Part shown: in pieces, positions 51,465-61,055 of the stretch
Layout: each line of letters starts with the position of its first letter
Numbering within the stretch: the stretch's first letter is position 1
Assembly: GCA_016432725.1 (NCBI GenBank)
Contig: JACJDG010000003.1
Coordinates: forward strand, 3,968,001-4,032,000
DNA length: 64,000 bases
Direction of reading: 5' to 3'
Source of the DNA: Streptomyces sp. DHE7-1
GTDB taxonomy: Bacteria; Actinomycetota; Actinomycetes; Streptomycetales; Streptomycetaceae
The notes under the pieces: generated by a model
What the model was told of the DNA's origin: nothing
Seen by the model: the letters and a program-made list of their open reading frames with translations, nothing else
The model's database searches: none
Translations under genes and position numbers: made by a program

Positions 51465-52808
51465 ATGCCGGAACGGGACGATCCGCAGGTCGTGGGGCGG
51501 CGCGTACAGCAACTGCGCACCGAACGGGGCCTGACGCAGCGGCAGTTGGCCGAGCCGGCCTACACACCCGCCTACATCTCCACCCTGGAGGCAGGCCGGG
51601 TCCGCGCCTCCGACGACGCGCTGCGGCACATCGCCGGCCGGCTCGGGGTCGCCTTCGAGGAGTTGGCCGTCGGCCGCCCCGCCCATCTGGCCACCGCCCT
51701 CCGGCTGCGGCTCGCCGAGGCCCAGCGCGCCCTGGCCGACGGCGACTGCGAGGAGGCGGCCGCCCAGTACACCGGGCTGCTCGCCGAGGCGGAGGCCCAC
51801 GGGCTGCTCGCCGAGCAGGCCACCGCGCTGCTCGGGCTCGGTGAGACCGCGCTGCAGTCGGGCGAGCTGGGCCGGGCCCGCGAGCACTTCGAGCGGGCCG
51901 AGGAGCGCCTGGCCGGGGAGTCGCTGCCCGCCCGGGTGCCGGCCGTCCGCGGCCGGGCCGTCTCCCACTATCTCGCCGGCGAACTCCGCTACGCCGTCTA
52001 CCTCCTGGAGTCCGCCCTCGACGAGCTGAACCGGGGCGGCCTGCACGACCCGGACGCCCTGCTGCTCCTCTACGCCGGCGTCATCGGCCCGTACATGGAC
52101 ATGGGCGCCCACGCCCGCGCCGCCCAGGCGGCCGAGTTCGCCCTCGCGCTCGCCCCGCAGGTCGCCGACCCGGCGTTGATCGCCCGGATGCACCGCACGG
52201 TGGCCCGCACGCTGCTCGCCGAGGGCCGTCTCGCCGAGGCCGACGCCTCCCTGGCCAAGGCCGCCGAACTGAACCGGCAGCTCCAGCTCCGCACCGAACT
52301 CGCCAACTGCCACTGGATGCGTGGCTACGTCTGCGCCCAGAACGGCGAACTGGACCGCGCGGAGGCCGAGTTGCGGCAGGCACTCGCCATGCTCTCCCAG
52401 ACCCGGGCGGCCCTCTACCACAGCCAGGCCGCGGTCGAGCTGGCCGACGTCCTGCACCGGCGGGGCAGGTCGGCGGAGGCGGCCGAGCTGCTGAACGGGG
52501 TCCTCGGGGACTTCTCCTCCGAGCGCGGCGCCGTCCACGCGGCCGCCGCGCACCGCCTCCTCGGCATCATCGCCGAGGACGCCCGCGACACCGAGGCGGC
52601 CGAGGAGCACTACGTCCGCGCGCTCAGCCTGCTGGAACGGGCCGGTGCGGCCGGCGACCTCGCGGACCTGTGCCGCCTGCTGGGCGACCTGCTGCGCCGC
52701 ACCGGCCGGGTGGAAGCGGCCCTCGACGCCTACCGCACCGGCCTGGGCCACCGCACCGCCCCCGGCACCACCACCCTCGGCCCGGCCCCGGCCCAGCCTC
52801 CGCTGTGA
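51465..52808 (+). CDS. Xre-family HTH regulator with TPR domain
   Basis: A 447-residue protein with an N-terminal Xre helix-turn-helix (VVGRRVQQLRTERGLTQRQL, then YTPAYISTLEAGRVRASDDA) and about nine tetratricopeptide repeats from residue 70 on, for example CEEAAAQYTGLLAEAEAHGL and GRAREHFERAEERL. TPR-coupled Xre proteins usually sense a peptide or protein partner. The ATG follows GGGGAG. The palindrome at 51380-51393 lies in its promoter. Confidence 0.88.
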   Translation: MPERDDPQVVGRRVQQLRTERGLTQRQLAEPAYTPAYISTLEAGRVRASDDALRHIAGRLGVAFEELAVGRPAHLATALRLRLAEAQRALADGDCEEAAAQYTGLLAEAEAHGLLAEQATALLGLGETALQSGELGRAREHFERAEERLAGESLPARVPAVRGRAVSHYLAGELRYAVYLLESALDELNRGGLHDPDALLLLYAGVIGPYMDMGAHARAAQAAEFALALAPQVADPALIARMHRTVARTLLAEGRLAEADASLAKAAELNRQLQLRTELANCHWMRGYVCAQNGELDRAEAELRQALAMLSQTRAALYHSQAAVELADVLHRRGRSAEAAELLNGVLGDFSSERGAVHAAAAHRLLGIIAEDARDTEAAEEHYVRALSLLERAGAAGDLADLCRLLGDLLRRTGRVEAALDAYRTGLGHRTAPGTTTLGPAPAQPPL

Positions 52809-53129
52809 CGGGGGCCGACCGGGTGGCGCGGTCCCGGTCGCGTCCGTCTTCGTGCCGGGCTCGACGCCGTCGCCCTCGTCGCGGCCGTCTCCGGGCCGGG
52901 CTCGACGCGGTCCCGGTGCGGTCGCGCCTCCGGCCCGTTTCGGATCGGTTCATATGGCGCCCACCTGTGGGGAGTCGGAACGGTCCGGTTCCGACAGCCG
53001 TCCGGCTGAGCCGGTGAACGTCCTCCCGTGCTTGGGCACCGGCCTGGTCCGGTGCCGGTTCCGGACAGCTTCCGGCTTCCGGCTTCCGGGAGGGGCGGTC
53101 GCCGTCCTCGTCGTGGCCGTCCCGGCCGC
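52809..53129. other. Intergenic region between convergent genes, no gene seen
   Basis: About 320 bp of low-complexity GC-rich DNA with repeated GGTCGCG/GGCTCGACGC blocks and the short repeat CTTCCGGCTTCCGG. Possible weak hairpins may end the two converging transcripts. No coding frame is supported. Confidence 0.4.
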
Positions 53130-53908
53130 TCAGACCTCGGCGCGGCCCTGCTTGCGGATGTCCGCGAGGCGCAGTGCGCCGATCTGGACGGCCGCCTGGG
53201 TCGCCTCGTTCGGTACGTCGCCCAGGCCGCCGTTGGTGAGCGCGAAGGAGTCCTCCCCGACGCGGACGGCGGCCACGTCCATCGTGAGGACGACGTCCTG
53301 GCCCTCGGACGTCGTGGTGTACAGGGTGAGCCGCAGGCCCTGGCGCGCGTCGCCGACCTCCGGCAGCGGTGCCTCCTGCACCTGGACGTCCTCCACCAGA
53401 CCGTTCTCCGTGGTGGCGGTGAAGCGGGCGCACCGGGCCGGCATGGTGCGCAGCCAGGCCAGGGCGGCGTCGACGTCGGCCGGGCGGCGCGCGCCGATCT
53501 GGTAGCGGAGCTGGGCGTCGGTGTCGGCGTCGTCCAGACCGACGGCGACCCGGCCGGGGCGCCGAGGAGTTCGTCGGCGTAGAGGGCGTCGAGCAGGCGC
53601 TGGCACTCCGCGGTCCGGGAGCTCGCCTTCAGCAGGCCGTCGCGCCAGGTGGCCGCCCCGCGCGTCGCCGCCCAGGGGGCGCCGAGGTCGTTCTGGGTGA
53701 GTAGCGCGGCCCGGGCCTGGTCGTCGGTGAGCAGGCCGCCGTCGCCGCCGGACGCCTTCGGCGTGGGCGAGGCCGCGTCGATGGTGGGCAGCGGCTGCTC
53801 GGCGGTGGGCGGGTGCTCCAGGCCGAGGGCGGCGCAGCCGGTGAGGGTGAGGAGGCCGGCCGCGAGAGCGGCGAGCGGGAGGGCACGGGGGCGTATCGCG
53901 GCGGTCAT
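53130..53908 (-). pseudogene. Lipoprotein of unknown function, frameshifted at 53549-53551
   Basis: ATG 53908 after a perfect AGGAGG begins a lipoprotein signal (LPLAALAAGLLTLTGC) with lipobox LTGC. The mature part (LLTDDQARAALLTQNDLGAP, CQRLLDALYADELLGAPAG) then shifts frame at CCC 53549-53551 and continues as VAVGLDDADTDAQLRYQIGA, TTENGLVEDVQVQEAPLPEV, DVVLTMDVAAVRVGEDSFAL, ending DIRKQGRAEV. Adding one base gives about 258 residues with one Cys pair, similar to Streptomyces PknH-like sensor-domain lipoproteins. The lesion fits the window-wide pattern. Confidence 0.7.
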
Positions 53909-54041
53909 CGGGGGCCTCCTGTGCGGGCCGGTGGTGGTGCCACCTCTCACGCCACCACCGCCCGCACCAGCCCACCAGCGCTCCGGGCCGTCCGGGTGAG
54001 GCACCGGACCAGCGGAACGGGGGCGCCGTGCTCCCCGGGTG

Positions 54042-54612
54042 GCGTTCGGCTCCGGGGCCGCTGCCGGCCCTCCGGGGCGGGGGCCGGGCTCGTGCTTCTC
54101 GGGCGCGGGCCCGGTTCCTCAACCCTCCTGGCGTCACCGGGAGGGTCCGAGCGCTGGGCGGATGCCTGGCAGCCCTGTGTACGCCCGCCTTACGTTCCCG
54201 GCCGTTCGGCAGCCGGTCGCTCCGGGGGCGTTCGATTCCGGGGCCGCTGCCGGCCCTCCGGGGTGGGGGCCGGGCTCGTGCTTCTCGGGCGCGGGCCCGG
54301 CTCCTCGGCCCTCCTGGCGTCACCGGGAGGGTCCGAGCGCTGGGCGGATGCCTGGGCAGCCCTGTGGACGCCCGCCTTACGTTCCCGGCCGTTCGGCAGC
54401 CGGTCGCTCCGGGGGCGTTCGATTCCGGGGTCACCAGTCGTCCATCGAGTCGGGGCGGGGTCGGTCCCGGGCCGCTCGGGCGGGCAGTCGGCTTCGCGGC
54501 ACTTTTGCCCGGGGACGTCCGCCGGCCCACGGGCCTGGTCCGAGCGCTGGGCGGGCGTCCCGCGGCTCTCAGGACGGTCCCTGCCGGTCGGGCAGCCGGT
54601 CGCTCCGGGGGC
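54042..54612. repeat. Three tandem copies of a ~187-bp repeat
   Basis: Copies begin GCGTTCG(G/A)(C/T)TCCGGGG at 54042, 54228 and 54415 (periods 186 and 187 bp). The first two are nearly identical, including CCCTCCTGG...GGGAGGG hairpin arms, GTCCGAGCGCTGGGCGGATG and GGCAGCCGGTCGCTCCGG. The third is strongly diverged but keeps the last two blocks, and a partial fourth start appears near 54618. There is no ribosome-binding site or consistent protein family in any frame. It fills the gap between the lipoprotein and nucleoside-hydrolase genes. Confidence 0.85.
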
Positions 54613-54716
54613 GTGCCGTTTCCGGGGCGGTCACCGCGGGGCCGGGGAGAGGGGCGGTCGTAGGCTGAGGGGCCTTCGTGGGGAGTCCCCGGGTCGGGTG
54701 GTGGAAGGAGTCCGTC

Positions 54717-55703
54717 GTGGCCGGGCAGTCCGGTATTCCTGTGATCATCGACTGTGACACCGGCGTCGACGACGCCCTGGCCCTGCTGTTCGCCGTGCGG
54801 CACCCCGGGCTCGATCTGCGGGCCGTCACCTGCGTGGCCGGGAACACGGACGTGGACGGGGTGGTCCGCAACACCCTGACCGTGCTGGAGCGGGCCGGTG
54901 CCCCCGACATCCCGGTGGCGCGGGGCGCCGAGCGTCCGCTGATCGAGCCGGCCCGCTCCGCCCGGCACGTGCACGGCTCGGACGGCATGGGCGACCTGGG
55001 TCTGCCCGCGCCCACCCGCGCCCCGGCCGACGTGGACGCCGTGACCCTGCTGCGCCGGGAGATCCTGGCCTCCCCCCGCCCGGTCACCCTCGTGCCCACG
55101 GCCCCGCTCACCAACATCGCCCTGCTGCTGCGCACCCACCCCGAGGTGACCCGCAACATCGAGCGGATCGTGTTCATGGGCGGCGCGGTCGCCACCGGGA
55201 ACGCCACGCCGGTGGCGGAGTTCAACGTCTGGCACGACCCCGAGGCGGCGGCCGTGCTGCTCACCGCCGGGGTGCCGATCACGATGTACGGACTGGACGT
55301 CTTCATGCGGGTCGTCGTGCCGGGCACCGATGTGCACCGGCTGCGCGGCAGCGCCGATCCGGGCACCCGGCTGGCCGGGGAGCTCCTCGCCCACCGGCCC
55401 ACCGCGCAGGGCGGGGCGCCGGAGGCCGAGGAGGCGGGCGGACTCGGTGACGCGGGCGCGGTGTGCGCGGTCGCCGATCCGGCGGGCATCACCACCCGGC
55501 GCCTGCCGGTCGAGGTCTGCCTCGCTCCCGGGCCGGCCCGCGGCCAGACGCTCGTCGACCGCCGTCCCCGCCCCGGCGAGTCCGAGATCCACGAGGGCGC
55601 CCGCGAACAGGCTCTGGTGGACGTGGCGTTGGAGGTGGACGTGGACCGGTTCGTGAAGCTCTACCTGGAGACCGTCGAGGGGCCCCGGGACCCGGCGGGA
55701 TGA
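54717..55703 (+). CDS. Nucleoside hydrolase (inosine-uridine preferring family)
   Basis: A 328-residue enzyme that hydrolyses the N-glycosidic bond of ribonucleosides. The family metal-binding motif is VIIDCDTGVDDALALLF (DxDxxxDD), with AVTCVAGNTDVDGVVRNTL and the substrate loop FMGGAVATGNATPVAEFNVW (Ca2+-binding Asn and Asp downstream). GTG 54717 is chosen because GAAGGAG lies upstream; the 13 codons before it are repeat-derived. The C-terminus lacks nothing essential. It belongs to purine/pyrimidine salvage. Confidence 0.92.
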   Translation: MAGQSGIPVIIDCDTGVDDALALLFAVRHPGLDLRAVTCVAGNTDVDGVVRNTLTVLERAGAPDIPVARGAERPLIEPARSARHVHGSDGMGDLGLPAPTRAPADVDAVTLLRREILASPRPVTLVPTAPLTNIALLLRTHPEVTRNIERIVFMGGAVATGNATPVAEFNVWHDPEAAAVLLTAGVPITMYGLDVFMRVVVPGTDVHRLRGSADPGTRLAGELLAHRPTAQGGAPEAEEAGGLGDAGAVCAVADPAGITTRRLPVEVCLAPGPARGQTLVDRRPRPGESEIHEGAREQALVDVALEVDVDRFVKLYLETVEGPRDPAG

Positions 55704-55730
55704 GCCGCGGGGCAGGGCACGGACCCGGGG

Positions 55731-56816
55731 TCAGTCGGACGTCGCCGGGATCCTCGCGGCCCAGCGCTCCTCCACCCGCGCCAGCCGCCAGTACGCCAGC
55801 GCCGCCGCCCACACGGCCACGAACAGCCCGACGATGACGTAGCCGACGCTGTCCAGGTCCAGCCCGGCGATCCAGCCGGTCACGGCGTCGCCCAGACCGA
55901 ACTTCTCGTGCAGGACGCCGACCAGCTCGATGGTGCCGATGAAGAAGGCGACGGCGATGGACAGCCCGGTGATCGTGAGGTTGTAGAACACCTTGCGCAC
56001 CGGGTTGGAGAACGCCCACTGGTAGGCGAAGTTCATGAACGTGCCGTCGAGGGTGTCGAACAGGCTCATCCCGGCGGCGAAGAGCAGCGGCAGGCACAGC
56101 ACCGCGTACCAGGGCAGCCCGGCCGCCGCGCCCGAACCGGCCATCACCATCAGCGTGACCTCGGTGGCCGTGTCGAAGCCGAGCCCGAACAGGAAGCCCA
56201 GCGGGAACATCTGGCCCGGCCGGGAGACCGACCGGGTCAGCCGCCCCAGCACCCGGTTCATGAACCCCCGTGAGTCCAGGTGCTGTTCCAGCTCCCGCTC
56301 GTCGTACGTGCCGGAGCGCATCGCCCGGAACACCCGCAGGATGCCCGCCAGCGCGACCAGGTTGAGCGCGGCGATCAGGTAGAGGAAGGTGCCGGAGATC
56401 GTCGTGCCCATGAAGCCGAGCACCTGGTGGGTGCGCGAGTGCTCGTCCATGACCCGGCCGGCCAGCCGGGTGCCGCCCGCGATCAGCAGAGCCAGCAGCA
56501 CCACCACGCTGGAGTGGCCGAGCGCGAACCAGAAGCCCACCGACACCGGCCGCCTGCCGTCGGCCATCAGCTTGCGGGTGGTGTTGTCGATCGCCGCGAT
56601 GTGGTCGGCGTCGAAGGCGTGCCGCATGCCGAGGGTGTAGGCGGTGACGCCGAGCCCGACGCCGAAGACGTCCTGCCCGACCCTGTAGTGCCCGGGGGCG
56701 ACGAGCAGGAACAGCACCCGGAAGGCGACGACGTGCAGGGCGGCGATCACCGCCAGCAGCCCCGCCGTCCTGATCGTGTCCTCGCGTCGCCATCGGAAGG
56801 CAGCGGCATCGGCCAT
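55731..56816 (-). CDS. Nickel/cobalt transporter, HoxN/NixA (NiCoT) family
   Basis: A 361-residue eight-helix permease. The signature GMRHAFDADHIAAIDNTTR (the H-x4-D-H metal motif), FALGHSSVVVLLALL and FGLGFDTATEVTLMVM are all present, and the cytoplasmic loop contains the usual charged segment. A cobalamin riboswitch in its leader indicates that it delivers Co2+ for vitamin B12 synthesis, so cobalt is the likelier substrate. ATG 56816 is preferred over GTG 56825 because GGAGCG is correctly spaced only for the former. Confidence 0.93.
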   Translation of the reverse strand: MADAAAFRWRREDTIRTAGLLAVIAALHVVAFRVLFLLVAPGHYRVGQDVFGVGLGVTAYTLGMRHAFDADHIAAIDNTTRKLMADGRRPVSVGFWFALGHSSVVVLLALLIAGGTRLAGRVMDEHSRTHQVLGFMGTTISGTFLYLIAALNLVALAGILRVFRAMRSGTYDERELEQHLDSRGFMNRVLGRLTRSVSRPGQMFPLGFLFGLGFDTATEVTLMVMAGSGAAAGLPWYAVLCLPLLFAAGMSLFDTLDGTFMNFAYQWAFSNPVRKVFYNLTITGLSIAVAFFIGTIELVGVLHEKFGLGDAVTGWIAGLDLDSVGYVIVGLFVAVWAAALAYWRLARVEERWAARIPATSD

Positions 56817-56859
56817 CGGATTCACGCTCCAGCACCTCGTGGATCATCTCGTGAGCTGC

Positions 56860-57056
56860 CGTGGCCGGTCTCCTGGCTTACGGGGTGGTGCGTTCGCCGT
56901 CCCTGCCTTCCCAGCCGTCAACACGGCCAGTGGCCCGGCGGACGCCGGACGGCACGGGAACTCCCCGATCACAGTGGCGAGGGCCGCGTCGGCATGGACC
57001 CCTGAGGGGCCGTCACCGACTTCCCGAGCACCACGGCCCGCCCACCGTAGGCAGGT
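56860..57056 (-). promoter_or_regulatory. Cobalamin (AdoCbl) riboswitch
   Basis: The minus-strand leader of the NiCoT gene contains conserved elements in order: GAAGTCGGTGACG, CGGCCCTCGCCACTGTGA, GGGGAGTTCCC, the GCCACTGG box, GGGAAGGC, and the B12 box GTAAGCCAGGAGACCGGCC (about 56860-56879). This order matches the Rfam cobalamin class. Binding of adenosylcobalamin is expected to reduce expression of the cobalt transporter. Confidence 0.93.
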
Positions 57057-57183
57057 GAACGTCCGTCCGCATAGCCGGCACCGGTGCGCGTACTCAAGAT
57101 CACACATGGCGCGGCCCCCGCCGCTCGCGGGCCTTGCGGCCGGCGCGAGCGGCGGGGCCGCGGGGTGCGTGCGGGGCGGCCGG

Positions 57184-58115
57184 TCAGCTCCTCGCGCCCC
57201 GCCTGCGGCGCGCGAGGAGCACGAACGCGGCGCCGCCGGCGACCAGCACGGCGGCCCCGCCCGCGATCAGCCCGGAATTGCCGCCGCCACCGGTTTCCGC
57301 GAGGTCGCCGCCGTCGTCACCGCCACCGTCCGGCGTGGGGCCGAACCGGCCCGGGACTCGGAGGCGGACGGGGCCGGCGCGGACTGCGAGGAGGCCGGGG
57401 AGGGCGCGGCGGACGACTCCGAGGCGCTCGGCGCGGGCGGCGCCGACTCCTCGGCGGGGGCGCTCGGCGACGGGGACCGCGGCTCCTCCGGGGTGCTGGA
57501 GCAGTCCTTCGTGCCGCCGTTCCAGGCGGCGATCAGCTTGTCCTTGATGACCGGGTGGTCCGGGCCCTTGGGCAGGTCGCCGTGCTCGAAGCCGTCGTTC
57601 GCGTCGGTCCTGCCGTCGAACCTGACGGCGCCCCGGTAGAGGTCGATCTGCGCGAAGCAGCCCGCGTCCGGCACCGCGATGTCGAGGGAGTCGGTCTCGC
57701 CCGGCTTGACGGCCACCGTGTCGAAGTCGACGAAGACCTGCTCGCCGGAGGTGGCGAAACTGGCACCGTGGGCGAGGTAGGAGGCGAGCGAGGCCGTGCA
57801 GCCGGCGGCGTCCCCCGCGGCCCGGACCCGCACGTGGACCTTGCCGTCCTCGGTCGGCCGGAGATTCTGGTCGTCCACCTTGACCGAGTCGAAGAAGTTC
57901 ACGCCGTCCAGCGAGAACTGGCAGCGGTCGGTGCCGGTCTCGGTGCCCGCGCCGGTGCCGGGCGCGTAGTGGCCGCCGGTCCTCCAGCCGTCACCGCCGT
58001 GCGCGCCATGGGCCCAGGCGCCGGAGGCGGCGGCGACCGAGGCGGCGAAGAGGGCGAGTGACGCGGCGCCCGTCCCCAGCAGGCGGCGCGCGGTGACACG
58101 TCTGGCTATGGACAT
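57184..58115 (-). pseudogene. LAETG sortase-anchored surface protein, frameshifted at 57337-57340
   Basis: The N-terminal frame encodes a signal peptide (LLGTGAASLALFAASVAA, AWAHG) and a mature domain with Cys pairs (DRCQFSLDGVNFFDSVKVDD, AAGCTASL, GCFAQIDLYR, KDCSS), then a Ser/Pro/Ala-rich wall-spanning region. After GGGG 57337-57340 another frame supplies TPDGGGDDGGDLAETG, a hydrophobic helix (LIAGGAAVLVAGGAAFVLL) and the tail ARRRRGARS. LAETG fits the LAxTG motif of class E sortases. One added base gives about 311 residues. The protein is probably wall-attached, with an unknown Ig-like role. Confidence 0.8.
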
Positions 58116-58372
58116 GGGTATCCCATCGCAGAAGCTCGAGTGAGCGAAGAAGTCAGAAGAGACACGCGGCCCATTGGTCACATGCGCCACAGTGTGAGGC
58201 CATGGTGAGCGGCCCTGTTGAAACCTGTCAACCTGCGCGAATACAGCGGTCGTTCATGGTGTCGTCACAACTTCATCACACGAGGAATGATCCGCTCCCC
58301 ATCGTCCGAAGGTTCCCTTTCCGGGCAATGTGGACAGTCTCTGTACTGTCGTCCTTCCCGAAGGGAGCCCGC

Positions 58373-60019
58373 ATGGCAGACCTCTCGTCCCGGAACCCCG
58401 ACTGGTGGCGCCAGGCCGTCGTCTACCAGGTGTATCCGCGCAGCTTCGCCGACGCCGACGGCGACGGGCTCGGCGACCTCAGGGGAGTCACCCAGCGCCT
58501 GAACCACCTCGCCACGCTCGGCGTCGACGCCCTGTGGCTGAGCCCCTTCTACCCGTCGGAACTGGCCGACGGCGGCTACGACGTCGCCGACCCCCGGGAC
58601 GTCGACCCCCGCCTCGGCACCCTGGACGACTTCGACGCCATGGCGGCCGAGGCCCACCGGCTCGGTCTGAAGGTCGTCGTCGACATCGTCCCCAACCACA
58701 CCTCGCACCAGCACCCCTGGTTCCAGGAGGCGCTGCGGGCCGGCCCCGGCTCCGCCGCGCGCGACCGCTACGTCTTCCGCCCCGGCCGCGGCTCGCACGG
58801 TGAACTCCCGCCCACCGACTGGCAGTCGGTGTTCGGCGGCAGCGCCTGGCGGCGGGCCCCGGACGGCGAGTGGTACCTGCACCTCTTCGCGCCCGAACAG
58901 CCCGACCTGAACTGGGAGAACGAGGAGGTCCGCGCCGACTTCCGCACCACCCTGCGCTTCTGGTCCGACCGGGGCGTCGACGGCTTCCGCGTCGACGTCG
59001 CGCACGGCCTCGCCAAGGACCTCGCCGAACCGCTGCGGGACATCGGCGGCATCGGCGCCACCGGAGAGGAGGCCCTGCTGCGCGTCGCGCCCGGCAGCCA
59101 CCCGTACTGGGACCGCGACGAGGTGCACGAGATCTACCGCGACTGGCGCAAGATCTTCGACGCCTACACCCCGCCCCGCACCGCGGTCGCCGAGGCCTGG
59201 GTCCCGGACGGCCGCCGCGCCCTGTACGCCCGCCCGGACGAACTGGGGCAGGCCTTCAACTTCGAGTATCTGCAGGCTCCCTGGGACGCGGACGAGCTGC
59301 GGCAGGTCATCACCGGCTCACTGGCCACCGCCCGCACCGTCGGCGCCTCGGCCACCTGGGTGCTCTCCAACCACGACGTCGTACGGCACGCCTCCCGGCT
59401 GCTGCTGCCGCCCGGCACCGACGAGAACGCCTGGCTGCTCGCCGGCGGCAGGGCCCCCGCCGTCGACCCGGAGGCGGGTCTGCGCCGGGCCCGCGCCGCG
59501 ACCCTGCTGATGCTGGCGCTGCCCGGCTCCGCCTACGTCTACCAGGGCGAGGAGCTCGGCCTGCCCGAGGTCGCCGACCTGCCCACCCAGGTGCTGCAGG
59601 ACCCGATCTGGGAGCAGACCGGCCACGTCCGCAAGGGCCGGGACGGCTGCCGGGTGCCGCTGCCGTGGACGCCGGACGGGCCGTCGTACGGCTTCGGGCC
59701 GGGGGCCGCCTGGCTGCCGCAGCCGGAGTCCTTCGCCTCCCGCGCCGTCGCGGCGCAGGCCGGTGCCGAGGGCTCCACCCTGGAGTTCTACCGCACCGCC
59801 CTGCGGCTGCGCCGGAAGCTGCTGGAGGGCGAGACGCTGACCTGGACGCCCGGCGCCCCGGCCGGCGTCCTCGACTTCGCCCGCACCGGGACCTGGCGCT
59901 GTGTCACCAACCTCACCGAGCGGCCCGTGGCACTGCCGCCGGGCGAGGTGCTGCTCGCCAGCACCCCGCTCGCGGAGGCCGGATCGCTCCCGCCCGACAC
60001 CACGGTGTGGCTCGGCTAG
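58373..60019 (+). CDS. Glycoside hydrolase family 13 alpha-glucosidase
   Basis: A 548-residue cytosolic TIM-barrel enzyme. GH13 regions in order: VDIVPNHTSHQHPWF (region I), GFRVDVAHGLAKDLAE with the nucleophile Asp near residue 208 (II), VAEAWVPDG with the acid/base Glu near 273 (III) and LSNHDVVRH with the third Asp near 334 (IV). The N-terminal WWRQAVVYQVYPRSFADADG and GDLRGVTQRLNHL are typical of oligo-1,6-glucosidase/trehalulose-type subfamilies. GAAGGGAG precedes ATG 58373. The likely role is maltose or trehalose breakdown. Its stop overlaps that of the next gene. Confidence 0.93.
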   Translation: MADLSSRNPDWWRQAVVYQVYPRSFADADGDGLGDLRGVTQRLNHLATLGVDALWLSPFYPSELADGGYDVADPRDVDPRLGTLDDFDAMAAEAHRLGLKVVVDIVPNHTSHQHPWFQEALRAGPGSAARDRYVFRPGRGSHGELPPTDWQSVFGGSAWRRAPDGEWYLHLFAPEQPDLNWENEEVRADFRTTLRFWSDRGVDGFRVDVAHGLAKDLAEPLRDIGGIGATGEEALLRVAPGSHPYWDRDEVHEIYRDWRKIFDAYTPPRTAVAEAWVPDGRRALYARPDELGQAFNFEYLQAPWDADELRQVITGSLATARTVGASATWVLSNHDVVRHASRLLLPPGTDENAWLLAGGRAPAVDPEAGLRRARAATLLMLALPGSAYVYQGEELGLPEVADLPTQVLQDPIWEQTGHVRKGRDGCRVPLPWTPDGPSYGFGPGAAWLPQPESFASRAVAAQAGAEGSTLEFYRTALRLRRKLLEGETLTWTPGAPAGVLDFARTGTWRCVTNLTERPVALPPGEVLLASTPLAEAGSLPPDTTVWLG

Positions 60020-60806
60020 CCCACGGTCGGCGTGGGGGTGGGGGCCGGGGCGTTGCCGCCGGCACCGCCGCCGTCGCCGGTGAGGCCGCCGAGGTTCAGC
60101 GGGGTGGACGTGGCGTTCGGCGGCGGGGTGAGCACCACCTCCGGCTGGCCCACCGGCGGCGGGGCGGGGTGAGGTTGTCGGAGGGCAGCTTCGGCGGGGT
60201 GGTCTGCTGGAAGATGGTCTGCTCGAAGTCGACCAGACCGGTCTTCTCCATCACCGTCATGTGGTCCAGCACGGTGTCGTTGGCCTGGTCGGCGAGCGCG
60301 CGGATCAGCGAGTTCTTCGTGGTGGACCGGATCTTCGCGATCGAGTTGAAGATCGAGCCGTGCGTCATCCGCAGGATGTTGGCGAAGTCGGTGTCGAACG
60401 ACTTGCCGCTCTCCGCCTTGAGCTGGGTGACGAAGCCCTCCTGCTGAGGGCTCGCCACGTTGGGCAGCGTGATGTTCAGCATCGGCGCGATCTTGCGGCA
60501 GCTCGCGTCCAGCGCGGCGTGCCCGTCGACCAGGTGCTTGCTGGCCTCCAGGACGCCCTTCGAGGCGCCCTTCTGCAACCCGATCTGACCGAGCGGGTAC
60601 TCCCAGAGACCGGCGGCCCGCACCCTGACCACGAAGTCCCGGTCGCCCTCGGTGAGCGGCCCCCACTGCGTCTGGGCGATGATCCTCGTCTGCGAGGTCG
60701 AGACGGTGTTCAGCCCGAGCATGCTCGGGTAGGCGAGCGCGCCGAGTGTCAGGGCCATCGCACCGCCCACGAAGAGAGTTCCCGTCGCGTTCCGCGAAAA
60801 GCGCAC
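60016..60806 (-). pseudogene. DUF4142 protein, frameshifted near 60161-60169
   Basis: The start is a GTG at 60806 after GGAGG. A signal-anchor segment (LFVGGAMALTLGALAYPSML) precedes a helical DUF4142-type domain with TEGDRDFVVRVRAAGLWEYP, LGQIGLQKGASKGVLEASKH and FDTDFANILRMTHGSIFNSI. The C-terminal Pro-rich tail shifts frame at a CCCC run (plus-strand 60161-60164); with one C restored it reads PSDNLTPPPPPVGQPEVVLT and ends PTPTPTPTVG. DUF4142 proteins are periplasmic, poorly characterised and often stress-associated. It converges with the alpha-glucosidase gene. Confidence 0.75.
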
Positions 60807-61055
60807 CGTGCCTCCTGCCCGGTCGTGGATCCCGCCCCCGACGACACGCGGGCAGTTCGTACGCACAGCAGTACGGACGGAAGCGCCGATCGTCTCTGTG
60901 GCGCGGGTAAAAACTGTCACCGGACCGCGGACGGGTGCCCCGGCCCCGGTGATTGCCATCCGTTGGCGATCGATGGATGTACGTGACAGACGGTTGGGCG
61001 AAGGTTGACCCTTCGCCGGGAGAAGGCAGACCGCAGGCGGTCCTAGATTCGCCGC

